In this document: positions 17,614 to 26,010 of the stretch, piece by piece
How the letters are laid out: each line of letters opens with the position of its first letter
Numbering within the stretch: position 1 is the first letter of the stretch
Assembly: GCF_016820575.1 (NCBI RefSeq)
Contig: NZ_JAEMQH010000001.1
Span: 310,001-374,000, forward strand
Reading direction: 5' to 3'
From: Marinobacter sediminum
Lineage (GTDB): Bacteria > Pseudomonadota > Gammaproteobacteria > Pseudomonadales > Oleiphilaceae
DNA: 64,000 nucleotides
The notes under the pieces: generated by a model
What the model was told of the DNA's origin: nothing
The model's input: the letters and a program-made list of their open reading frames with translations, nothing else
The model's database searches: none
Position numbers and translations under genes: made by a program

Positions 17614-18810
17614 ATGAACATGAACTACACAGCCGAGGAGCTCGCCTTCCGCGATGAAGTACGCGCGTTCCTGGATGACAAGCTGCCGGCGGACATTGCC
17701 GCCAAAGTCAAAGCCTTCCGTCCCCTGACCAAGGACGACCATCAGCGCTGGCAAAAGATTCTCAGTGCCCAGGGCTGGTATGCCACCCACTGGCCGGAAG
17801 AGTACGGCGGTGTGTCCTGGTCACCGGTGCAGAAACACATCTGGGATGAAGAGTCTTCCCGCTACGGGGTGCCCCGCTCGGTGCCGTTCGGCGTCAACAT
17901 GGTCGCCCCGGTAATCATCAAGTTCGGCAACGAAGAGCAGAAGCAGACCTACCTGCCGCGCATCCTCAGTGGCGAAGACTGGTGGTGCCAGGGCTACTCC
18001 GAACCCGGTGCCGGCTCCGACCTGGCGTCCTTGAAAACCCGCGCGGTGCGCGACGGTGATCACTACATCGTGAACGGTCAGAAGACCTGGACCACGCTGG
18101 GCCAGCACGCCAACATGATCTTCTGCCTGGTGCGCACCAACACCGAAGTGAAAGCCCAGGAAGGCATTTCGTTCCTGCTGATCGATATGAACACCCCGGG
18201 CATTACCGTACGCCCGATCATCACCCTGGATGGTGAACACGAGGTCAACGAGGTCTTCTTTGAAGACGTCAAAGTACCTGTGGAAAACCTGGTGGGTGAG
18301 GAAGACAAAGGTTGGACCTACGCAAAATTCCTGCTGACCTACGAGCGCACTGGCCTCGCCGGGATTGGTCTGTCCAAGGCGGCTCTGGCACACCTCAAGC
18401 AGCTGGCTTCACGCCGCCTCAAGAACGGCCGGCCACTGATCGAGGACACAACCTTCAGCCAGCGCATCGCCAAGGTGGAGATTGATCTGACCGCTGCCGG
18501 TATCAGCAACCTGCGCATCATCGCCTCGGTTGAAGGCGGCGGTGTACCGGGTGCGGAAAGCTCCATGCTGAAAGTAAAGGGCACCGAAATCCGTCAGTCG
18601 ATCAACGATCTGGCGCGCCGGGCCATTGGCCCCTACGCCCTGCCGTTTGTAGAGGAAGAGCTGGCCGACGGTTTCGAAGGCGAGTATCTCTCGGACGAGC
18701 ATGCAGCGCCCTTATCAGCCCACTACTTTAATAACCGCAAGCTCTCGATTTTTGGCGGATCCAACGAGATCCAGAAAAACATCGTGTCAAAAATGATTCT
18801 TGGGCTTTAA
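17614..18810 (+). CDS. Acyl-CoA dehydrogenase, catalytic subunit of a likely heteromeric pair
   Basis: 398 residues. FAD-dependent alpha,beta-dehydrogenation of an acyl-CoA. ACAD landmarks are GYSEPGAGSDLASL for flavin and substrate binding, NGQKTWTT, and the C-terminal FGGSNEIQKNIVSKMILGL. A glutamate in the LLTYERTGLAG helix (about residue 248) sits where isovaleryl-CoA-dehydrogenase-like and FadE29-like enzymes carry their base. The ATG at 17614 has a GAGG site. It is 10 bp upstream of a second, divergent ACAD gene. Adjacent unequal ACADs are typical of alpha2beta2 enzymes such as PimC/PimD (pimeloyl-CoA) or sterol side-chain dehydrogenases. The substrate is unresolved. Confidence 0.88.
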   Translation: MNMNYTAEELAFRDEVRAFLDDKLPADIAAKVKAFRPLTKDDHQRWQKILSAQGWYATHWPEEYGGVSWSPVQKHIWDEESSRYGVPRSVPFGVNMVAPVIIKFGNEEQKQTYLPRILSGEDWWCQGYSEPGAGSDLASLKTRAVRDGDHYIVNGQKTWTTLGQHANMIFCLVRTNTEVKAQEGISFLLIDMNTPGITVRPIITLDGEHEVNEVFFEDVKVPVENLVGEEDKGWTYAKFLLTYERTGLAGIGLSKAALAHLKQLASRRLKNGRPLIEDTTFSQRIAKVEIDLTAAGISNLRIIASVEGGGVPGAESSMLKVKGTEIRQSINDLARRAIGPYALPFVEEELADGFEGEYLSDEHAAPLSAHYFNNRKLSIFGGSNEIQKNIVSKMILGL

Positions 18811-18820
18811 GGAGGCGACC

Positions 18821-19975
18821 ATGGATTTCCGACTGAATGAAGAGCAGCAGATGCTGCAGGACACCGTGGCCCGCCTGGTTCGCGGTGAGTACAGCTTTGA
18901 AAAGCGCCTGGAATTCAGCGAAACCGAAGCCGGCTTCAGCGAGGCATTCTGGGGCCAGCTCAGTGAGCTGGGCTTGACCGCCGTGCCCTTTTCCGAGGAA
19001 CTCGGCGGTTTTGGCGGCGGTGGCGTTGAAGTCCAGTCCGTTATGACGGAACTGGGCCGCGGCCTGTGCCTCGAACCCTATCTGCAATCGGTCATTCTCG
19101 GCGGTGGCCTGATCGCCCAGGCGGGCAACGACAGTCAGCAAGAGCAATGGTTGGGCGGGATTGCCAGCGGCGAGCTGAAAGCGGCCGCGGCCCTGCAGGA
19201 ACCCCAGAGCTTCTACGACCTGAACGATGTCGCCACCCGCGCTGAAAAGTCCGGTGACGGTTACATCCTGAATGGTCGAAAAGCCGTGGTCATCGCCGGC
19301 CACTGCGCCGACCTGATCCTGGTTTCCGCCCGCACCTCTGCCCCCACTTCTGGCGACACCCGTGATGCCGACGGCATCAGCCTGTTTGCCCTGAGCCCGG
19401 ACACCGCCGGTGTTGAGCGTCGCACCTACCCGACCATTGACGGCTCCAAAGGCTGCGACATCACCCTGAACAATGTTCAGGTGGGCGCAGACGCCCTGCT
19501 TGGCGAAGAAGGCAAAGCAGCCGATGTCATCGAATACCAGAGTGGCCGTGCCATTGCGGCCCTGTGTGCCGAGGCCGTGGGCGCAATGGAAGTCGCCAAC
19601 GAGCTGACCCTGGACTACCTTAAACAGCGCAAGCAGTTTGGCGTACCCATCGGTAAGTTCCAGGTGCTGCAGCATCGCATGGTCGACATGATGTCCGAGC
19701 TGGAACAGGCTCGCTCCATGGCAATCCTGGCCGCCAGTGTTGCCGATATCGAGCAAAGCGACGAGCGTCGGCGAATCCTGAGTGCCGCCAAGAACGTCAT
19801 CGGACGCAGTGGCCAATTCATTTCCGAGAACGGCATCCAGTCCCACGGCGGCATTGGCATGACCTGGGAATACAATTTTGCGCACTACGCCAAGCGGTTG
19901 ATCACCATCAATCATCAGCTGGGCGATGACGACTTCCACCTTGAGCGGTACGCCAACCTGTTACAGGTCGGCTGA
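18821..19975 (+). CDS. Acyl-CoA dehydrogenase-like second subunit
   Basis: 384 residues, start ATG after GGAGGCGACC. It has the ACAD fold with an N-terminal helical domain (SELGLTAVPFSEELGGFG), a degenerate middle domain (no TEPxxGS motif; the region reads AAALQEPQSFYDL) and a C-terminal helical domain ending HGGIGMTWEYNFAHYAKR. This loss of motifs matches the smaller, non-catalytic or FAD-supporting subunit of heteromeric dehydrogenases. It is separated from its partner gene by 10 bp and probably forms a complex with it. A strong terminator follows. Confidence 0.85.
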   Translation: MDFRLNEEQQMLQDTVARLVRGEYSFEKRLEFSETEAGFSEAFWGQLSELGLTAVPFSEELGGFGGGGVEVQSVMTELGRGLCLEPYLQSVILGGGLIAQAGNDSQQEQWLGGIASGELKAAAALQEPQSFYDLNDVATRAEKSGDGYILNGRKAVVIAGHCADLILVSARTSAPTSGDTRDADGISLFALSPDTAGVERRTYPTIDGSKGCDITLNNVQVGADALLGEEGKAADVIEYQSGRAIAALCAEAVGAMEVANELTLDYLKQRKQFGVPIGKFQVLQHRMVDMMSELEQARSMAILAASVADIEQSDERRRILSAAKNVIGRSGQFISENGIQSHGGIGMTWEYNFAHYAKRLITINHQLGDDDFHLERYANLLQVG

Positions 19976-20029
19976 CACCGTACGATAGCGAGTCCGGGAC
20001 CTCCCCCTTCGAGCATGAGGTCCTGTTCA

Positions 20030-20059
20030 GGGGGTGTCCGCAAGGTCACCCCCTTTTTT
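20030..20059 (+). terminator. Rho-independent terminator after the paired dehydrogenase genes
   Basis: GGGGGTG and CACCCCC form a 7-bp stem around a ten-base loop, followed directly by six T residues. It ends the dehydrogenase transcript before the aldolase gene. Confidence 0.85.
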
Positions 20060-20083
20060 GTTCCGATCCACTGAGGTGAACCA

Positions 20084-20845
20084 ATGGCAACAAGCACCGA
20101 GCATCCGGAAAACAAAGCCCTGCACAAGGCCGAATGGCAGGTCCGTACTGAGCTGGCCGCCGCCTATCGCTTAGTGGCGCTGTTTGGCTGGGACGATCTG
20201 GTCTTTACCCATCTGTCCGCCCGTGTGCCTGGTCCGGAGCATCATTTCCTGATCAACCCCTACGGCCTGCTGTTCCATGAAATCACCGCCTCGTCGCTGG
20301 TGAAAGTGGATCAGGATGGCCAGGTGGTGGCCGCTGGAGGCCTGGGTCGGGTCAATCCGGCCGGATTCACCATTCACAGTGCCGTGCACATGGGCCGTGA
20401 CGATGCCGGCGCAGTCATGCACCTGCACGCCGCCGACGGCGTCGCGGTGTCCGCGCATCGGGACGGCCTGTTGCCCCTGAGCCAGACCGCCATGCTCTGC
20501 CTGGACCACCTCAGCTATCACGATTACGAAGGTGTGGCCCTGAACCTGGACGAGCGCGAGCGATTGATCAGCGATCTGGGTAACAAGTCGATGATGCTGC
20601 TGCGCAATCACGGGGTGCTGACGGCTGGCGAGACCGTGCCAGAAACGTTCACCTATCTGTACTTCCTGATGAAAGCCTGTGAAATTCAGGTCAAGGCGCA
20701 GAGCTGTGGGCCCACCTGGATGCCGTCGGAACAGGCGATACAGACCACCGCCGAGCAATCACAGAATCTGGGTGCCGCGGCCAAGCTAACCTGGCCGGCC
20801 CTGTTGCGCCTGCTGGACAGCAAGAACCCCGGCTACGCGGTGTAA
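20084..20845 (+). CDS. Class II aldolase/adducin family protein
   Basis: 253 residues. The domain uses a zinc ion held by histidines, here visible in VMHLHAADG (about residue 108) and LRNHGVLTAGE (about 178). Members are sugar-phosphate aldolases, decarboxylases or lyases, and adducin-like members of unknown reaction are common beside acyl-CoA genes. The ATG has a GAGGTGA site and lies 24 bp after the terminator. With the MaoC gene 26 bp downstream it forms a short operon. The reaction here may be retro-aldol cleavage of a catabolic intermediate, which is inference. Confidence 0.88.
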   Translation: MATSTEHPENKALHKAEWQVRTELAAAYRLVALFGWDDLVFTHLSARVPGPEHHFLINPYGLLFHEITASSLVKVDQDGQVVAAGGLGRVNPAGFTIHSAVHMGRDDAGAVMHLHAADGVAVSAHRDGLLPLSQTAMLCLDHLSYHDYEGVALNLDERERLISDLGNKSMMLLRNHGVLTAGETVPETFTYLYFLMKACEIQVKAQSCGPTWMPSEQAIQTTAEQSQNLGAAAKLTWPALLRLLDSKNPGYAV

Positions 20846-20871
20846 ACGATAGAACCAACAAGGAGTATGCC

Positions 20872-21327
20872 GTGCTGACCCCGACACTCGAAGAACTGAA
20901 CGACTACAAGGGCAAGGTCATCGGCCACAGTCCCTGGCAGACCATATCCCAGGACATGATCCAGGCCTTTGCCGATGCGACCGGCGACCACCAGTGGATT
21001 CACGTGGATGTAGAGCGTGCGCGCCGGGAAGCCCCCTGGGGCAGCCCGGTGGCCCATGGCTTTCTGACCGTATCGCTGATTCCGAAGCTGAACACCCAGG
21101 TGCTGCAAGTCAGTGGCACCAGCGCCAGCATCAACTATGGTCTGAACAAGCTGCGTTTTCCATCAGCAGTGAAATCCGGTTCGGACATCCGCACCCGGAT
21201 GGAGTTGCTGGATGTGACCCGAGTGGACGATCAAAGGTACCTGGCCAGCTACCACACCACAGTCGAGATCAAGGGCGAGGAAAAACCGGCCTGTGTCGCT
21301 GAAAGCCTGGTGATGTACGTGCTCTAA
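20872..21327 (+). CDS. MaoC-family (R)-specific enoyl-CoA hydratase
   Basis: 151 residues, hot-dog fold. The hydratase-2 motif is present: FADATGDHQWIHVD with the Asp and His catalytic pair, and GSPVAHGFLTVSL. It hydrates enoyl-CoA to (R)-3-hydroxyacyl-CoA, or dehydrates the reverse. Translation starts at GTG after AAGGAG; the nearby ATG is out of frame. It follows the class II aldolase gene. It may process the product of the paired dehydrogenases just upstream. Confidence 0.9.
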   Translation: MLTPTLEELNDYKGKVIGHSPWQTISQDMIQAFADATGDHQWIHVDVERARREAPWGSPVAHGFLTVSLIPKLNTQVLQVSGTSASINYGLNKLRFPSAVKSGSDIRTRMELLDVTRVDDQRYLASYHTTVEIKGEEKPACVAESLVMYVL

Positions 21328-21335
21328 AGGCAGGG

Positions 21336-21361
21336 CAGGCACTGCCTGGCAGCAGTGCCTG
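21336..21361. terminator. Bidirectional hairpin between convergent genes
   Basis: CAGGCACTGC and GCAGTGCCTG form a perfect 10-bp stem with a six-base loop, between the MaoC stop and the convergent reductase stop. It lacks a T run on either side but is well placed to end both transcripts. Confidence 0.6.
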
Positions 21362-21378
21362 TTAACAACACCCGGAGC

Positions 21379-22314
21379 TTAAGCCCGGCCTTCCAGGCTG
21401 GCCCGCATCTTCAGGGTCACCAGGACGGTATTCAGGTGTGGCACCGCAATGCCGTTACGTTCCGCCAGAGCCACCACGTTGCCCAACACGGCATCCCGTT
21501 CGATGGGACGGTCGTTCAGGTAGTCCAACGCCATGCTGTTCTTGTACGGCGGCATCTTGCGGGTACCCTCGATGTTCTGCTCAATCAGCGACTCCTCCAT
21601 GGGGTAGCCTTCGGCTTCAGCCACTGCCATCACTTCCCGGATCATGGCCCGAATCAGTGCCTCACCACCCTCGGTATCAAGAATCGTCCGGGTGTCCGCG
21701 CCGTTGGCGATCACCGATAGCGGGTTGAACGGGGTATTCCACAGGCATTTGCGCCAGCGCTCACCCACCACGGCCTCGGTCAGGTCCACCTTGATACCGC
21801 CCTCGATGAACAGATCCGACAGTGTTCGACAGTCCTCGTTGATACCCTCGGGGTAACTCCCCATCACCAGTTTGCCGTAGGCCTTGTGTTCGACCACTCC
21901 GGGCTCGGTGCGGCTGGCGGCAATGAAGGCCAGGCAGCTGATCAGGGGATTATCCGGGTAGGCCTCTGCCAGCTCCCGTTCGATATCCAAGCCGTTCTCG
22001 ATCAGCACCAGGCGGGTATTGGGCCCCATCCAGGGGCGTACCAGCTCGGCACGGTCGGTGCCCGGCAGTACCTTGACACACAGAATCAGGTAATCCGGCG
22101 GCGATTGCGGACAATCACCGTCCCGGTAGACCTGATCCGGCCGATAGGAGAGATCCCCGAGCGGGCTGGAAATACGGATGCCGTTTTCCTTCACCGCCTC
22201 GTACTCGGAGCGCACTACGGTGCTGACCGGACAACCGGCCCGTTTCAGCATGGCCCCGTAAAAGCTGCCGATGGCGCCGGCGCCGACGATTAAAATGCTG
22301 GGTTTATCAGTCAT
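21379..22314 (-). CDS. 2-dehydropantoate 2-reductase family (KPR/ApbA) oxidoreductase
   Basis: 311 residues. The N-terminal NADP-binding motif is GAGAIGSFYGAMLKRAG, and the C-terminal helical domain includes RWRKCLWNTPFNPLSV with the family lysine and asparagine. Bona fide PanE reduces ketopantoate. Here the gene is translationally coupled (4-bp ATGA overlap) to an acyl-CoA ligase and lies at the end of a catabolic operon, so a different 2-keto or 3-keto acid substrate is more likely than pantothenate synthesis. That is inference from context. Confidence 0.85.
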   Translation of the reverse strand: MTDKPSILIVGAGAIGSFYGAMLKRAGCPVSTVVRSEYEAVKENGIRISSPLGDLSYRPDQVYRDGDCPQSPPDYLILCVKVLPGTDRAELVRPWMGPNTRLVLIENGLDIERELAEAYPDNPLISCLAFIAASRTEPGVVEHKAYGKLVMGSYPEGINEDCRTLSDLFIEGGIKVDLTEAVVGERWRKCLWNTPFNPLSVIANGADTRTILDTEGGEALIRAMIREVMAVAEAEGYPMEESLIEQNIEGTRKMPPYKNSMALDYLNDRPIERDAVLGNVVALAERNGIAVPHLNTVLVTLKMRASLEGRA

Positions 22315-23984
22315 GCGGTTTTATTCCTGGCTTCCCACTCTTGTTCCTGCAGCGCGCGCCACATCAACTTGCCGGTGGGCGACTTGGGCAACGCGTCCAC
22401 AAACTCAACAATGGCCGGCACCTTGTAGGCCGCCATCTGTTCCTTGCACCAGCCGGTGATGTCCTCGACCGAGGTGGCTCCCTCGGCCTCCGGGGTCAGC
22501 ACGATGCAGGCCTTCACGGTTTCGCCGCGCTTGGGGTCGGGAGAGGAGATGATGCAGACCTCGTGGATGGCCGGGTGGCGGTACATCAGCGCCTCAACCT
22601 CGGACGGCCAGACCTTGAACCCGGAGGCGTTAATCATGCGCTTAACCCGGTCGACCATGAAGAAATAGCCGTCCTCATCGTAGTAGCCCAGATCGCCGGT
22701 GCGAAAGAATTGCTTGCCGTCGATTTCCACAAAGGCCGCCTCGGTTTCCGCCGGCCGGTTCCAGTACCCCTTCGTTACCTGGGGGCCATTGGAGACGATT
22801 TCGCCGGTCTCGCCGGGCGCCTTCTCTTCCAGGGTATCGACATCGATGATGCGGCTATCGACATCGAACACCGGGATACCCAGACACTGGGGCTTGGGCT
22901 TGGCATTGGGGTTGATGTGGGTGGCCGCCATGGTCTCGGACAGGCCGTAGCCCTCAATGTAATCCAGACCGGTCAGCTTCTTCAGCTTTTCGGCCACGGC
23001 GACCGGCATGGCGGCACCGCCACCGCCAATCATATTCAGGCTGGAGAGGTCGTACTGACCGATGTCCGGGTTGGACAGGAAATCCACTGCCATGGTAACG
23101 ATGTTGGTCCAGCCGGTGACCTTGTAGCGTTCAATCAACCGGGAGGCCGTGGTGCGGTCCCAACGGGTCATGATCACCGAGGTCGCACCACAATAGATGG
23201 GGCCGTTCATGGAGCCGGTCATGCCGGTCACGTGGAAGAACGGCAGGGTTGCCAGTTGCACGCTGTTCTGGGTACTCAGGTTCCAGAACACCCGGTGCAC
23301 GGCCGTGGCCATTACTGATCGGTGCGTGTGCATGCAGCCCTTGGGCGCGCCAGTAGTACCGGAACTGTACGGAATCACCGCCAGGTCATCCGGGCCGGCG
23401 GTGTGCTCGGCCGGCACCCGCGCCTCGGCCATGGCGGCTTCCCAGCTCACCAGGCCCGGTACATCGCCGGACCAGGCCGGGGCGGACACCTCCGCCGGCA
23501 GCTTCAGATCAGTATCCGGCTTGATGTAGGTGCTGTAGGAGGCCACCACTACGCGCTCCAGATCGGTCTCCGCCAGCAGCGGGGTAATAAAGCCCTCCAG
23601 CTCCTGACCTGCCAGGCACACGTGGGCTCCGGTATCGGCAATGTAATGCTCCAGCTCGGCCGAACGGTTCATCGGGTTAACCGGAATGACCACCGCGTCT
23701 GCACGCAGGATGGCGTAGTAAGAAATCACGTACTGCGGCGAGTTCTGCATGTACAACAGCACCCGATCACCCTTCTGCACGCCCTGGGACTGGAGGTAAC
23801 CGGCCATGGCCTCAACTTCCGCCAACAGGCGACGGTAGGTGATGGGGGCGTCGTAGAAGATGATCGCAGTATGATCCGGAAACCGCCGCGCCGAGATCTC
23901 AAGGTTGGTGAAGAGGCTGGTCTTCGGCAAGGTCATGGTTTTTGGCAGTTCGTGCGGCCATACCTTGTAGTGGCGTGTGAACAT
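22311..23984 (-). CDS. Long-chain-type acyl-CoA ligase (AMP-binding)
   Basis: 557 residues, class I adenylate-forming enzyme that activates a carboxylic acid to its CoA thioester with ATP. The phosphate-binding loop is YSSGTTGAPKG (about 215). GYGLSET is the A5 motif, FRTGDLGYYDEDGYFF the hinge region, and PKSPTGKLMWR carries the C-terminal catalytic lysine. It lies 23 bp after surE and overlaps the KPR gene by 4 bp, so it belongs to the phosphotransferase-surE-ligase-KPR operon. The substrate may be a medium or long hydroxy acid. Confidence 0.9.
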   Translation of the reverse strand: MFTRHYKVWPHELPKTMTLPKTSLFTNLEISARRFPDHTAIIFYDAPITYRRLLAEVEAMAGYLQSQGVQKGDRVLLYMQNSPQYVISYYAILRADAVVIPVNPMNRSAELEHYIADTGAHVCLAGQELEGFITPLLAETDLERVVVASYSTYIKPDTDLKLPAEVSAPAWSGDVPGLVSWEAAMAEARVPAEHTAGPDDLAVIPYSSGTTGAPKGCMHTHRSVMATAVHRVFWNLSTQNSVQLATLPFFHVTGMTGSMNGPIYCGATSVIMTRWDRTTASRLIERYKVTGWTNIVTMAVDFLSNPDIGQYDLSSLNMIGGGGAAMPVAVAEKLKKLTGLDYIEGYGLSETMAATHINPNAKPKPQCLGIPVFDVDSRIIDVDTLEEKAPGETGEIVSNGPQVTKGYWNRPAETEAAFVEIDGKQFFRTGDLGYYDEDGYFFMVDRVKRMINASGFKVWPSEVEALMYRHPAIHEVCIISSPDPKRGETVKACIVLTPEAEGATSVEDITGWCKEQMAAYKVPAIVEFVDALPKSPTGKLMWRALQEQEWEARNKTA

Positions 23985-24007
23985 GTTTGCTGTACTCCCA
24001 GTGTTAG

Positions 24008-24805
24008 TCAGTCAGCCGCAGAGGCGGACAAATCGAATTCGGTGCTGCCCCCAGGCAGCGGATCCTCGTGCCGTAAGGGCTGGATGGCGATGGCTTTATC
24101 CCGCAGCACCGAAACATCGGCATCCGGCTCGACGATGTGCCGGGAATCGCGATCAAAGCCCAGCCACCAGTAGGGCAGGCTGCGAGCATCCTTGCCGGCC
24201 AGCAGCCGGGACCTTTGGATAGAGCCGGTAGATTGCCGGCACCAGCGCGCCAGCTTGATATCACCCGCGTCACAGGCCGGGAAGTTCACGTTCCAGGCGC
24301 GGATTTCAGAACTCTGCCAGAGTTTGCGGATAACCCGCTCGCCAAATTGCTGGACCGGGTCCCACTGGATGCCCTCGCGGGACAGGAAGGCCTGGCTCAG
24401 GGCAATGGCTGGAATATTCATGTGCAAGGCGCTGAGGACGGCGCCAACGGTGCCGGAGTACTGCACCGAATCGCTGATATTGGCACCGCAATTGACCCCG
24501 GACAGCACCAAGTCCGGCGGCGTTTCCGCAAACCATTTGGCCAGGGAATAGAGCACACAGTCCGCCGGCGTACCAGACACCGCGTAGCGCCGCGTCCCGG
24601 TTTCGTAAACCCGTAAGGGATCGTGAATAGAGATGCTCTGGCCGGCGCCACTGCGATCGTGCTCCGGAGCGACAATCCAGACTTCATTGGCCAGCTTGCG
24701 GGCGATCGCCTCGAGGATCGCGAGCCCGGGCGCGTTAATGCCGTCGTCGTTGGTAATCAGGATACGCTCAACAATGGGGCCGCTATGGGCCGCTGCTTCA
24801 TTCAT
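24008..24805 (-). CDS. surE: SurE-family nucleotidase/phosphatase
   Basis: 265 residues. SurE is a metal-dependent phosphomonoesterase acting on 5'/3'-nucleotides and polyphosphate. The metal ligands are all present: Asp20 and Asp21 in TNDDG, Ser52 in DRSGAGQS and Asn105 in SGVNCGAN. The usual surE neighbours (pcm, truD, rpoS) are absent. Instead it overlaps the upstream phosphotransferase gene by 4 bp and is followed by an acyl-CoA ligase. This suggests a specialised paralogue that dephosphorylates a metabolite of the operon. Family assignment is sure; the specialised role is inference. Confidence 0.9.
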   Translation of the reverse strand: MNEAAAHSGPIVERILITNDDGINAPGLAILEAIARKLANEVWIVAPEHDRSGAGQSISIHDPLRVYETGTRRYAVSGTPADCVLYSLAKWFAETPPDLVLSGVNCGANISDSVQYSGTVGAVLSALHMNIPAIALSQAFLSREGIQWDPVQQFGERVIRKLWQSSEIRAWNVNFPACDAGDIKLARWCRQSTGSIQRSRLLAGKDARSLPYWWLGFDRDSRHIVEPDADVSVLRDKAIAIQPLRHEDPLPGGSTEFDLSASAAD

Positions 24806-25866
24806 GGCTGAACTCCTTCACTGGCAATCTTCCAGCCAACCTGGGCCAGCAAGTTGGCGCGCTTGCCCACATCGAGGGCATTGGCGTTGGCGGCATTGCC
24901 GTCGAGAGCCCGTTTGTAGACTCCCTGCAGGATAGCCGCCAGCCGGAACAGGGAAAACGCCAGGTACACGTGCCAGTCTTCGATGCCATCCCGACCGCTC
25001 TGGTCACAATAGCGTTTGATGGTCTCCTGCTCGGTTGGAATACCCAGCGCTTCAAGGTTCTCGCCCTGCAGGCCGCGCATGCCTTCCAGGTCTGACGGCA
25101 GATGATAAGGCAGGCAGTAATAGGCCAGGTCCGCCAGTGGATGCCCCAGGGTCGACAGTTCCCAGTCCAGAATCGCAATAACCTGTGGGCTATCAGGTGC
25201 CAGCATCAGATTTCCGAACCGATAATCGCCGTGGGCAATGGCGCACTCGTCCGTTGACGGCAGGTTGTCGGGCAGCCAGTCGATCAGCTTGTCCATCTCG
25301 GGCAGGTCGTCGGTTTTCGAGGCCTGGTACTGCTTGGTCCAGCGCGCCACTTGGCGGGCAACATAGCCCTCAGGCCGGCCAAAATCACCAAGGCCAACCG
25401 CATTCACATCCACCGAGTGCAGCGCTGCGAGGGTGTCGATGGCCGAATGATGTGCTGGCCGCCGCTCGGCTTTGTCCAGTGCCCGCAGGGCCGAGTGGCT
25501 GACGATCCGGCCTTCCATGAAGTCCATCACGTAAAACGGCGTGCCAATAACCTCGCTGTCTTCGCACAACACCCGGGCCTTAGGCACCGGCACCGAGGTG
25601 TTGTCGGCCAGGGCTCGGATGACTTTGTACTCGCGCTCGACCATGTGGGCCGATGGCAGGGTCTTTCCCGGTGGTTTTTTGCGCAACACGTAGCGCCCGC
25701 TGTCGGTATCCAGCAGGAACGTGGGGTTGGACTGGCCACCCTGGAACTGTTGGACCTGCAGGCGATTGCCGAATCCGGGGATGGCTTGTTGTAGCCAGGC
25801 CAGGAGGTTGGCTTCGTTGAATTTGTGGGCTGGTAGGACGTCTACCAGGTCTGGGGTGATGCTCAT
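24802..25866 (-). CDS. APH-family phosphotransferase (ACAD10/11 kinase-domain type, LvaA-like)
   Basis: 354 residues, protein-kinase-like fold. The nucleotide lysine region is RKKPPGK (about 62-68), the catalytic loop HGDYRFGN (212-219, base Asp214) and the metal-binding motif DWELSTLG (234-241). This subgroup matches the kinase domain fused to mammalian ACAD10/ACAD11 and LvaA of Pseudomonas putida, which phosphorylates the 4-hydroxyl of 4-hydroxyacyl-CoA. It is unlikely to be an antibiotic kinase given its neighbours. It leads the operon with surE, acyl-CoA ligase and KPR, with an ACAD10/11-like dehydrogenase gene one gene further upstream. Confidence 0.88.
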   Translation of the reverse strand: MSITPDLVDVLPAHKFNEANLLAWLQQAIPGFGNRLQVQQFQGGQSNPTFLLDTDSGRYVLRKKPPGKTLPSAHMVEREYKVIRALADNTSVPVPKARVLCEDSEVIGTPFYVMDFMEGRIVSHSALRALDKAERRPAHHSAIDTLAALHSVDVNAVGLGDFGRPEGYVARQVARWTKQYQASKTDDLPEMDKLIDWLPDNLPSTDECAIAHGDYRFGNLMLAPDSPQVIAILDWELSTLGHPLADLAYYCLPYHLPSDLEGMRGLQGENLEALGIPTEQETIKRYCDQSGRDGIEDWHVYLAFSLFRLAAILQGVYKRALDGNAANANALDVGKRANLLAQVGWKIASEGVQP

Positions 25867-25904
25867 GCTTTATTGCCTTGGTTTGGGGGCGGCGGCCGGC
25901 AGAT

Positions 25905-25974
25905 GGTGTATCTTTCTTCTGGGAAAAATAACTCGCTGCGCTCAGGCATTTTTTTCCCGGCAGAAAGACACACC
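25905..25974. repeat. Imperfect palindromic repeat (REP-like) between phosphotransferase and SDR genes
   Basis: Arms of about 23-26 bp, GGTGTATCTTTCTTCTGG plus five A's and its near-complement (TTTTTTCCCGGCAGAAAGAC then ACACC), flank a loop of about 20 bases containing AACTCGCTGCGCTCA. The long imperfect stem with no coding content looks like a dispersed palindromic element, and it may also end the SDR transcript. Confidence 0.6.
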
Positions 25975-26010
25975 ACCCACCAGCCTTGGCATACCTTTAT
26001 TCAAATACCT

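Noticed and set aside
17379-17621. An 80-codon leftward reading frame in the AT-rich gap before the paired dehydrogenases
   Set aside because: No ribosome site, no family features, and it runs into the translated start of the next gene; the region is better explained as promoter DNA.
21379-22314. Pantothenate pathway panE
   Set aside because: The family fits, but coupling to an acyl-CoA ligase and absence of panB/panC nearby make a catabolic reductase more likely; I therefore give no panE symbol.
24802-25866. Aminoglycoside resistance kinase
   Set aside because: The fold is shared, but the motifs (HGDYRFGN, DWELSTLG) and the acyl-CoA neighbourhood fit the ACAD10/11 kinase group instead.
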